From Ciona intestinalis (lineage: Eukaryota > Chordata > Ascidiacea > Phlebobranchia > Cionidae), in assembly GCF_000224145.3 (NCBI RefSeq), contig NC_020168.2, positions 2,057,171-2,121,170 of the forward strand: a stretch of 64,000 nucleotides of DNA. Reading direction: 5' to 3'. Of this stretch, positions 47,333 through 59,800 are shown piece by piece. The notes beneath the pieces are model-generated. The model was given only the letters and a program-made list of their open reading frames with translations. It was not told the origin of the DNA and ran no database searches. The translations under genes were made by a program, and so were the position numbers. Within the stretch, counting starts at the first letter, position 1, and each line of letters starts with the position of its first letter.

Positions 47333-47877
47333 GCGTCAATGTAATTAAATTATTAGATTTTTTATGTACTAAAAACGCGGTTTTAACTTGCATTTCAAAG
47401 CGACACCAGTGTTTTATTTTCACCACGCACTTCAACTTGGAATGTTTAGACTCGCTATGATCGAGACGAGGTTAACTATCTTAAATTTTCTCCTGCTCAA
47501 CCGAAATAATGCCTGACTGAGTTACAAGTGCTCGTCAGTATTCATTACAGGTGTTAGAAATATTTTCTTTTCGTGCAGATAAAATAGCATATTCTCAACC
47601 GAAGTAGTTGATTTAAACTCGAAAATCTCAGTAAAACGCCATTTGTTTTGACACGGGGCAGTGGCACCTATATATTTCGAAGTAGTTGTTGGACAGAGCA
47701 CGATTAAATGTCATTTCTTAAAGAGAACAGTTTCCTTCTGTTTGGTATTCATTATTAACACATTTGCTTTTGTCACGTAGATAACATTTAAACCAAATGC
47801 GGCAGACCACAATTTGATTAAAATCTGATTTGTTCGAGTTTTTTGTAATCGCTGAGAGAAGGCAAACAACAAGCAAG

Positions 47878-50800
47878 ATGGTGCATCTTAACCTGAAGAT
47901 TCACATCAAGCAGTCGAGTATGACAAGAACGATGCAATTCGACCCTGCCTGTATTGTATACGACGCTTGTCGTATTATCCGAGAAAAGTCGCCGGAGGCA
48001 CAAGTAGGCCAAGGTATGTTGCAACTTTCCTAAAAGAGGTCTAACTTCCGGCTCCCATCGTTTGCCCTTTGATGTCTCGTCGTCATCTATTCGACAATCA
48101 CTTGCCTATTCGACAGGTTTTAAGCACCTGCGAACAGCGGAGCATCGTTTTCCTAGTTTTAATGGTTGATTTGTATTTGTGAAGCGTATCAACCACGAGC
48201 AGATAAGATACACGGAAAGCTATCGGTTGTTTTACTCGGCTGCACATTTCCACTAACTTTCGGTTGCAATCTTTATGCAAGCCTCTGACGTACGATAACA
48301 CGCAGCGAGCGCTGTATTTGCTTGGGGACTTTCTGGCCGCTAACAGTAAATATGCGCCACCGCCCTTCGTAAATAGAAGACGCGCCTACAACGCGAATAG
48401 ACACTCATGTTTTTATAAATTTACTAAAACTTTAACGTTTTTAACTTCCAATGTTTTGCTTGCGACTTGTTCATGACGTCACGAGTCCGCGCGTAGGTCC
48501 GTCACGCGTGCCTTCCTCTTGGGCATATAAGGCATTTCCTGTGTTCATTCATTCGCTTTATAGCAGACAATACTGCTTAAACATCACTATTAACATCGGC
48601 TTTGATTGTAGTTTCTATAGATAATCCGAACGTCGTGAGTATTAATTATGTTTAAAAAGAACCTCACACAATTATAAGCAACCAATACCTTTTAATTTGC
48701 TCAAAATCATTTGTTGACATACTTTCACACATGCATTCATTATTCACTTGTGTATTGCAGCTCAAGATTACAGCCTTTTTCTGGCTGACAAAGATCCAAA
48801 AAAGGGAGTTTGGCTTGAATCGAGACGACCACTAGAGTACTACCTTTTAAGAGATGGAGTAAGCTTGTGAAGCTTTTGCTTTACTTGTCACTTGAATTAC
48901 CAATATACCTTATAAAGAAGTTTAATTGTGGCCAGAGCATATCATAACTTTAAAGCAAATATTGATTTTCATCATTGTAAAAATATTAAACAAATTGTTA
49001 CACAGGATATACTGGAATACAAACAAAAACAAAGACCACTTAAAGTGCGAACACTAGATGCTTCTATCAAGACTGTCATGGTATATTCATTTAACATCTG
49101 ACTGCTTATCCATTTGCACTGAGTTTCATGCTAAAGAAAAGGAATTTAACTTTTACGATATCTTGTGTGATGATATCATATGTTTATGTAAAAATAAATG
49201 CGTCTTACAACATGCATACTACATGGCTTGTTCCAGTGAAATGTTATGTTATAAGAGGTGTGGATTCTTCTTTTTTATTTATTTCTAACATCAAGCAACT
49301 GCTTTCAGATTGATGACAGCAACACTGTAGATCAACTTATGATCACAATTTGTACAAGACTTGGTAAATGTTTTTCATTCACTTTCTATTAGTTGATAAA
49401 TTGTTTTGTTTGTTCTAAAGTAACCCAATTCTATATCTATAGTACTGTGGGGTAAGATGAAATACTGTTAGCACCTAAAAATAAAAAATTAACAATGCTT
49501 TTTGAATAAATATTCTTTGTTTGTTACCAAATGCATCAAGAAAAAAGATAGAAAACATTCCATCTAACCCCACCTTAATACATCATGGACCTTTAAATGC
49601 TTTGTTATATTCCCACGAAAAATGTTCATCGTAAACTTATTGTGTTCGTGCTTCAGATTGTTGAAAAAACTTTCCTCTTACTTATTTCTGGTATTAAACA
49701 CTTTTATCTTAAAACTTTGTACAAAACTGTTTTGTCTAATTTCTACTTTTTTACTCACACAGGTATTGTGAACCATGAGGAATATTCCTTGGTGCGTGAC
49801 ACAATTGTGGATGAAGCGCCTCTACAGAAGAAGGCAAGTTAAATCATTCTTACCTTCAGAGATTTTAATTCCAATTCCTCAAATCAATTTCACAGCTTAA
49901 CACCACATTCAAAATCCGTACAACAAAATGTCATCACATGAATTATTTAGTAATCGAAACATACCAATGGTCCTGTACTCGTGTACAAGATTAACTTATT
50001 GGGATTTTACATTATAAAAATACATTAGAGTGCTTCTTGGTTTAGTTTTTATTAAATAATTATTTGTGACAGTTACATAAGACATAAATTTTATACCTTA
50101 AAATTGTGATCCAAGAAAAAATATTTTAGTTTTGCAACATAAATTAGTTTTAAATGTACTCTCCTAGGAAATGGTATTAAATTTCTTAAAATGCTAACTT
50201 GAAGTATTAATGAAAATAGGACACTGGAACTTTACTACGCCCTGGTACTACAGACCGAAAATTTGAAACTTTAAAAAAGAAGCTTCACACAGATGACGAG
50301 TGTAAGTAGTACGGTATCTCATCAACTTGGATAAGTTTTTACATCTGCCATTTTAACTCTGAATAATTTATAACAGTAAACTGGCTGAGCCATGGACAAA
50401 CGTTACGTGAGCAAGGAGTGGAAGAGTTTGAAACCCTCGTGTTGAGGAGGAAGTATTTTTATTCAGATCAAAACGTTGATTCTCGAGATCCCATTCAACT
50501 CAATTTACTTTATGTCCAGGTACCCTTTTACCACCCTAACACATTATTAGAAAAATGGCCGTCTTAAACTTAAAAGTACAAAACTTTTGTGTTTTAGTGT
50601 TATGTATAAATTTGCTTGTCAGAATTAATTGTTTTTACAATTAGGTATATGGAGAATAGCATAAAATATAACCATTTTTTATATATTTTTTTATAAACAT
50701 ATATAAACATATATTTAATAATAAAAGTCTTGTTGCAATTCATAGACAAGAGACTGTTTTATAACTCGACTCATATCGGCTGATTTCTGTTTACATATGT

Positions 50801-53800
50801 CATAGTGTTTATGGGTGTGTTTGATAAATACCAAGAATGTCTGTTAAAAGCATGATGTATTGATTTATTTTGAGAAACTGATGGTCTTACCAAGAATTTT
50901 GTGCTACATACATTTGTTGGTCAGTTTCAGACTTTGTACCGAAGTTATAAAAAATATCAAAAATTCTTCAAACAATATAACCAAGATTTAAACCTGAAGT
51001 CTTGATATTGAACTTAAGCCTTTTTAATATAAAAAACTAGTTGTTCCTACAGAGAATAGGTTACAACTCAGATGTTTTCCTGTTTATTTTTTTTTAATTT
51101 TATGTGTTTTACTTTTTTTTATTATTAAAGTCAAGAGATGGAATCTTGAAAGGTCAATATCCGGTAAGTGAAAAAGATGCCACAACCTTTGCTGCCATCC
51201 AGTGTCAAATTCAGCTTGGAAACCATGATGAAAAGAAACATAAACCTGGATATATAGAGTGAGTAAACTTGGAAAAAGTTATACTTAAATTTTTTATTTG
51301 TATAGACTGCCTTCACATAAGCATTGGCTAATGTAATTTTCACTGAAAGACAATATTGTCATTGCTTTTAATAATTAACTATTTTCTGTATTTTCTTTAC
51401 ACAGGCTAAAGGACTTCCTACCAAAAGAATATGTGAAGAGTCGTGGAATTGAAAAAAAGATATTTGCCGAACATAAAGCATTTGAATCATTGAATGAAAT
51501 TGAAGCGAAAGTAAAATATACAAAGAACTGCAGAGCTCTTAAAACCTATGGGGTCACATTTTTCTTAGTTAAGGTAAAAATTATAAAAAAAACTAACTTA
51601 TAACTGTTTTAGATATCTATTTTGTTTTATTGTTATGTAATTAATACTAGGTAAACAAGGTTTCAGTAACTTTAACTATTTTAATGGTTTGTATGATTTT
51701 TATACCAACTCTTTAACAAAATGATTCTGTAATAAAATTTATCATGATTTCCAAGTATAACAATTTTGCATATTATTATTTATTATGGAATTCATTTTCA
51801 AGGAAAAAATGAAAGGCCGAAACAAGCTGGTTCCACGTTTGATGGGAGTCACCAGGGAGTCTGTAATGAGAGTGGATGAGAAAACCAAAGACATGTTAAA
51901 AGTATGGCCACTTACATCAGTTAAAAGATGGGCTGCTTCACCAAAATCTTTCACTCTGGTATGTTTTTGTGACTTTCTTGAGCTTTACATTTTGTAGCTG
52001 GTTTAGTAATAATTGCATCTGCTCAACACCAATTGTGGCCTAAATCCTAGGGCCCATAGCGTGCTACGCTGCGGGAACTCACCCACAAAGAATAGAATCG
52101 AATATGCTCAACACCATTACATGATAATTTTAGTCACTATTTTAAATTTAATTTACATTTGGTTATCCACAGGACTTTGGAGATTACCAGGATGGATACT
52201 ACAGCGTACAAACCACTGAAGGTGAACAGATAGCTCAGCTCATAGCTGGATACATTGACATTATTCTAAAAAAGAGGCAAGCAAAGGACAACTATGGACC
52301 AGATGCGGATGAAGACGCAGCCATGGTGGAAGATGTTGTTTCCCCTCACAGGTTCTTTATTTTAAAAGACTGGAATTAGTGTTTGCAATAATTTTAAAAT
52401 AATGTTTTTTCTATTCCATCAATAATCCACTTTAGAATTAAACAAATACGATTACTTTCCCTTAACAATCTATCCATTGAAGGGCTCAGTTGGTTGCCAT
52501 GCACGGTGGATCAGCAGGTTCCTTCCACTCTGGCTCTGTAGCGATGCCAGGAGTTATCCGGAACTCCTCTGCACGACCCGACAGTTACTCCATGGGAGCT
52601 ATGCAGCCACCAACACAAGTCACCACACACCAAAACTTATCTTTTGGTGGCCAACCACTGGTTAGTACAGGTTTTTAACATTTTTTTATATTATTACAAT
52701 TGTCCGCTGACTCTTGTAGTATATTTACTCAAACCCGCTACCGGCTAGAGGGTTTTATATTGTTGTTTGGTTTGAAAAAAAAGTAGGATTTGTAAATATT
52801 TAGTTTTATGAATACTTAAAAAATATAGGTTTTATAAAGCTTTTTACGTTTCATGATGATTAATTTTGTATGTTCAGATTAATGACAATGCTAATCTCTT
52901 TTACTTAATTTCTGTTCCTTTAACTCAAAGAAAAACACCTCACGGACACCACATCCTAAACATAAAAATTAAATTTAACATTTACTATTGGCTAGCTACC
53001 ATAAATTGTCATGTTTTTCTAAAAATACAAAAGAAGGTGTTTAGTGAACTACACACCTATTTTTGCATGTAATCTCATTTCTTTTTTTTGAAACCATACA
53101 GACAGCAGCACAGCAGGCATTCATGGGCAATATAGAGCACGGGTTCAATGCATGTCGTGCTGCACATGAAGGCTTCAACAACAAAGCAAATCTTCCACCA
53201 CTTGGTTCAGACGCTGTAAGTTCAATATTTCTTGGAAATAAATAAAGTTCTTATTGTCCTAATTTTTTTTTTATATACTTATCATTTTTATTTGAAATTA
53301 CATATGAATATTTCAGTAAATAAATATTTAAAAAAAAAACAGTGATAAATATTCTTATCTATTTAAATTTCCTTTAATCTATGAATCAGGGATATGAAAC
53401 CGGAACTCGATTGACTTTTCTTTGTTACAATGTTGAATCTGGTACTTCCCCTTATAAGTACACATTCATTCAGTCTTATTGTTTGACTTTGTGAATTGGT
53501 TTCATAAACTTTCCCACCAATCCATAAGTTTACACTGTTATCTGTGTGAGGGAATGAAGATGGTTGTATTACCACAGTCAAATAGAATCATCCAGCACTT
53601 TAGATTTTTATATTATCTTGGTTATCTTAAGCTAACACTTGTGTTGAAAAAATATTAAAACTGTTTATTCAATGAAGGATTATATATATAATGGTGCATT
53701 GAAATATTATATATAAAGTTAAGATGAGAAATCATTAACTTCCAAACAGTTACATTATGATAATACATTACTTTTTTAATCCAAACCTCTTAACAGTGTT

Positions 53801-56800
53801 GCAATTGAAAAAAGGAATCACTCAGTTTCATGTAACTGAGAAAACTTTTATGGTCTAACTAATATACTACTTCACTCTGTAGGCATCCAAACAATGGAAG
53901 TTAAACGCATTGGAAGAAAATCGACACAACATTCAATCAAACCTTGCAGCCATCGATGCAGCAACAGCCACTGTCATCACAAAAACATCTGGTTAGTTTC
54001 CATTTGTTTTGTTAAAAATACAAATAATAATTGTCAGTAGTTATATTATGTTTTTTTTATTGTACTTTAAAGCTCACTTCCCACTCTACTTATTATGTAA
54101 CGGAAAAAAATATTTTAGACATACATTTTCACCACATTTAAAGTAACTGTTTTTAGTAGGACCTTACTAGCGTTTTATACTACTTTCTAACTTTTTATAT
54201 TTTTATTCTTTCAGGTGATCGTGAGGGTACAAATTACACCACTGTAGGTTCTGCAATCACAACTATCTCATCCAACCTTAATGATATGACCAAATCTTTG
54301 AGGTTGATGGCAGCTTTGCTTGATGATGGCAGGGATGGGGATGGACTGATGAAGGTTAAAATAAAGAATTAAATAAAAATTTAATAAACATCTTTAATGT
54401 AGTAACTACAGTTCAGTTTACTCCAAAAAAATATTAAATGTTTTTTAAAGGAAAATTTGATTTTATCAGACAATTTTATTTAAAATGCATGGTTGACATA
54501 ACCAATGATTTAAGGTAATTTATTTAAAGTTTTAACTAATATCTGTGCTCATTTAGGCTGCTAGGGATCTTACTGCAGCTATCCAAGATCTTCTGAAAGC
54601 AGCTCAACCCAACAGCGAAGAACCAAGGCAGAATCTTCTCGGAGCAGCTGGAAAGATCGGAGATGCAAGTCATGATATCCTCAAATACATCGGGGAGGGA
54701 GGAGATGATGAGTTTCAGGTAATGAAGAACGTGGAACTATTTTCTTATACCGTAACGGCTGTTTGAAAGTTTGTTTAAAAATAATTTGTCAAAAGGTTTT
54801 TCAAAGTAATTAGATTTATGGTAAGACATACCTTTTATAAATAGTTAGAAACGGTTCTCTGACACACCTAAAATAAAATGGTATTAAATCGTGTAAGTTT
54901 TAAAAACTGGCCCAGATATTATTGCCATTTTCTGTTATCTTAGTAAACGATAAATTTATTTACCTAAACATTTTCATGGTTGTCGGTTTTTCTTTTGGTT
55001 TGTAATTGATGATACTTGAACATCCGTACCCCCAGGACATTCTGATGAACTTGGCTAAAAAGGTAGCAAACGCAACGGCAGCACTTGTGTTGAAAGGAAA
55101 GACAGTTGCAAGTCAATCCAACGATCAGCAAGTACAAAACCAAGTGATTGCTAGCGCCACCCAATGTGCGTTATCCACTTCACAACTAGTTGCGTGCACA
55201 AAGGTATAACAAAAAAAGAAGGAACGGAAACTTTAATATTATACCATTAATGTGTATCACCACTGTTAACAGTATATTAGTTTTTGCAATATTCTAGTTT
55301 GAATTACCTTTAACCATTATATTGCTATAATGTTCTGTGTAAAATATTGTCTACATTTATACTTTTTAATGTCATATCACACCTTTCTTTACCTTGTTTA
55401 ATTTTTTACCACAGGTTGTGGGTCCTACCATTAGCAACCCATCATGTAAAGAACAACTGATTGACGCCGCACGTGAGGTCTCACAGTCGGTTGAAGGATG
55501 CTTGGAATCAACACAGATTGCCACCGGGGATCCAGATTTGCTTCGGGCACTTGGAGATGCTGCATCTAATGTTACCCAAGCTCTTAATGATCTGATCAAC
55601 CATATTAAAATGGTGGGTGTGTTGACAGTGTATGTTGTAGCGTGAAAATGCAGTGTATGGTTGTGGCTTATGCGAATTTATTTCATGACTTTCTGTTTTG
55701 AAGGTAGAAAATCCACTCGTTTTTCCCAAAAGGTGTATTAAAAACATGTTTTTGCTAAAAGTTCGTTTTGTTGAATCTGAAAACATAGATAAAAAGATTA
55801 CTCAATTTAACATATACTTTTTCTTCCACTTTACCAGGGCTCAGAGGTCAAGGATGGTAAATATGATGACCAATGTGAGGCTATATTAAATGCAACTGAC
55901 AAGTTATGCAACAGCATGGGAAATGCTGCGGTTATGGCAAAGCAGGCCAGGTTGCTGGGACAAGTGAGACATTGTGTTTTTATTGATATATTTCCATTAC
56001 GTAGTTGTTGAAATAAAACAATTAGCAGTAACAGTAGTAACATGATTTTTTTTAATTTTATAGAAATTGCTAAAATGGAATTGTAATTTTTTACGAAATA
56101 AAGCCCTGACCTAACTTGGTCCCTTTGATCTACAGACAACCTCAGATCTTGTGAACTTGCTCAGATTGGAGGCAGAAGATGCACAAGATGATGATTGGAG
56201 GAAGTGGCTTCTCTCTACTGTGAAACTTGTTGCTGATGCAACAGCAAAGATGGTGGAAGCTGCAAAGGTAGTTGTTCTTTTACTGGTGCTAGATCAATCT
56301 GTTTGCCTTCTTCTCCTGTGGTTTAGTTTATATCATGTTTAACCATAAACAGTTTTTGTAAAAAATGTAAAATGAGCTCAATGCAAGAAGCATTTTAATT
56401 CTGTTGTACAATTTGCATGCTTTTTTATTGCATTAAATGAAAAACAGTAATTTAAACTAACTGTTTTCCCAGGGAACAGCAAGCAACCCGCATGACTCCC
56501 AGCAGCAACAGAAACTTAAACTTGCTGCTGAAAACCTTCGGGCAGCCACCAACGCTGCCACACAGAATGCTCTGCGCAAGAAACTTGTTCGTAGACTGGA
56601 ACAAGCAGCCAGTCAAGCAGCAGTTGCTGCCACACAGACCATTGCAGCAGCCAACGCCGCAGAACCACACAACACAAATAAAACAAGCCAAAATCAACTG
56701 CTTACACACAGCAAGGTAAGTTAGTTCTTACTTTGTTTAAAGAAATGTTACAATCCTCCATATATTTTGACTTAAATTAAATCGGAAAATTGAAATATAG

Positions 56801-59800
56801 AACTTTTTTTTTTGTACTACCTGCGTTCATATGATCTGTATACCTATAAATTTATCAGCTTAATTTACTGCTTTTAAATAATTTCAACACTTTCTATGAC
56901 AGACACTGCAGAGTGATCACATTCCCAAGTTACTGCAAGGAATACATGGAGCATATGAGGACTTGGAGAATCCAACAGTGCAACAGAATCTCATCACTGC
57001 TTCAAATGAATTTATCCCAGTAAGCATACTGATAACAGCTACGTGGTTAACCACATATTTCTGATGGGAAGTTTAAATTCCTGGATACCCAAACTAGAAA
57101 ACTAACATTCAGCACAGCTTTGAGATAATACTTTTCAATATTAAATTTTAATTATTGCCCCTAATATTATATTCAATATTTTTGAACACACTGTGCAGTA
57201 ACATAAAATCCCATTAGGGATTTAAGCCTTATTGGGTATTAGTAAAACATATTCTTACAAAAAGTTTCAGAGAGGTTCTATTTTTAAAATAGTTCTAGAA
57301 GTCCCACAGTTGCACTTCCCAAACACAATTAATCTCTCTCTCACTCTAGCCTGCAACAAAAATGGTTGCATATTCAAAGGCAGTCGTGCCAACAGTAAGT
57401 GAGAAATCCACAGCTCTTCAACTGGCTAACTGCACCAAGAAACTTGCACTGGCTGTTGCTGAACTCAAAACTGCAGCTGTCAAGGTAAAAAGTTTAATTT
57501 TATTGTTCGTTACTCTTTACAGTTTTTACCTTTTGTAAAATAAAGTGATTTTAAGAATCACTCATTTTGCTTTATGATTTTGGATTTGAAAATTGACCCA
57601 ATAAGCATGTGCCCAATTGTTGTTTATTAATATTTTTCCTAATCTAAACAGGCTGGAGAGGTTTGTGGAGCAAGTGGAATTGATGCGGCTTTAGAAACAG
57701 TGACAGCACTCGACCGCCAACTGTCAGTCTACTGTGCTGATGCCAAGAATGGAGAGTTACAACCCCTCCCAGGTCAAACCATGCAATCTTGTGCACAGGA
57801 ATTGGGAGCAACCTCAAAAGCTGTGGGATCTTCTATGGCTCAACTACTTACTGCTGCTGCTCAGGTTTGTGGTAGTTTTTCTTTTAAGGAAAAATAAATT
57901 GCTTTATTTCAATATTGTAGCTTTAAATTTTGGAATGCTAAGAATTTATTTAGAAACAGTTTTTAACTTGCCTGTATATAACCACACAACTCTTATACAA
58001 ACTCAGGGTAATGAAGACTACACAGGAATGGCTGCACGAAATACAGCAAATGCACTGCGAACATTAGTCGGAGCTGCACGAGGTGTCTCAGCCAACCTGC
58101 CTGACCTAGAATCACAACTAAACCTACTGGAGACATGTCGGGATGTGATGGATAAGTCCGTGAATCTGATGCAGGAGGCAAAGTTGGCTGTGGAGGATCC
58201 AGAAAACCCGGAGAATAGACAGCGCCTCGCTCAGGTTATTATCCCAAAAGTAGTTGTGTGGGTTTCTTTATGTGGTAATTGGAGTGGAATGCAAAGATGT
58301 GCATCATATAGGGATTTTATATTTTTAAATTTAGTTTAGTCTTGATTTTTATGTTTCTAGTAAAATATTAAAGAAATGTAAATAATTTTCAATTAACTTG
58401 CATTATGTCAATAACTACTGTCTAAAGATTGTTAAACTTCTGCTTTGTTAATTATATAACTACCACAGGTTGCCAAGGCAGTTTCCCATGCATTGAACAA
58501 CTGCATTAATTGTCTTCCTGGTCAAAGAGATGTTGATGAGGCTCTTAAAAATATCGCAGAGAGCAGCAAACGTCTCCTCTCTAACCAAGTAAACAATTGT
58601 TAAACATTTTCTTTATTCAAAAAATCTTTGTGTGTCAAACTACATGTTATTTCTTCTTCTTTTTATTTGTCTATACAAATTATTGGCCTTTGTAAATTTA
58701 GTATTAGACTGATTATATTTCAGCAGAAAGCAAATTTTTTTGTTACCACAGCCGATTGGTGCAATAGATGTCCCAAGTTAAAGAATATTATGTTTGTGCA
58801 CATTACATAAGCAATCGTTTTAATAATTAACCAGTACTTCTCTACTATTCTTCTTAACTTTGTCTTCCTTCTTCCTTTATCCTCTACATTAGTACATGGA
58901 AGAGATCAACATGAGGAACCTGTCTTACTCTAGATTGTGTTCTGAACAGTTAAGAGGAAAGGTTGACCCTTATTTTTCACTTTTTCTTTTTCTAGATCTC
59001 TTTATATTTCTTCTTCTTCCCTAATATATGAGCTAAGAGAAACTTTAGAACTCTAGAACTTTTTTTTATAATGTTTTAACAGTTCTTGTTTTCAATTTCC
59101 ATCATAGTAACCCTTTCACATCACTTTATATTTAACAGTTTCCAGTCACCAACTCAAACTTCCAAACTGCCCAAGCACAACTGAATAAGACAGCTGAGGA
59201 ATTAAACATTGCAGCAAATGACTTGGTCGGTGCATCGCGCGGAACTCCATCCGAACTTGCAGCATCAAGTTGTAACTACAACGATCGCTTTACAGAATTA
59301 CTGGATGCCGGAATGAACGTGGCTGGCCAGTCCCGGGTATGGGTTAAGCAAGTTCTGTTATTTAGTCTCGTAGTCACTTCATAGCATATTTTAGGAAGAG
59401 TTTAAAGTTTTCTGAGGCAGGTTTTTATGTTCATTTAATGTACAGTCCGAAATGATTCTTGTAAGTTTTGTGCGACATATGCACATATTTATATCTCAAC
59501 CAGATCAACATTCTGCCCCCTAATCTTTTATCTTAACTTTAGTATTTACTCTAGGACAAAGAAGATCAGAATCATGTGGTTGGAAACTTAAAAAGTATCT
59601 CCATGGCATCCAGCAAGCTTCTTCTTGCAGCCAAAGCTCTTTCTGCAGATCCAGGAGCTCCTAATGCAAAGAACCAACTATCAGCTGCTGCCAGGTGAAG
59701 TTCACTGTTTAATAATGCTAGTATAAGTTAAGAATTATTACAAATAATAGTTTGCAAAAAAGTCAAGGGCACATTGCCAAATAAGGTTTCCTTTTTCTTA

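Larger units (their letters stand above)
42907..47877. other. ~5 kb gene-poor region between LAMTOR2 and talin
   Basis: It lies between divergent genes, so both promoters should be here. I see no convincing coding exon. Notable points are a locally GC-richer stretch at about 45190-45358 ending in the donor-like ACAG/GTAAGCG, which could be a non-coding first exon of talin, and a MITE cluster at 46980-47332. A 48-codon frame at 46396 has no recognisable domain. Confidence 0.45.

Noticed and set aside
57734..58339. 201-codon open frame bridging two talin exons
   Set aside because: The first part is an out-of-frame shadow of a talin exon and intron. Only 58007-58234 is in the talin frame.
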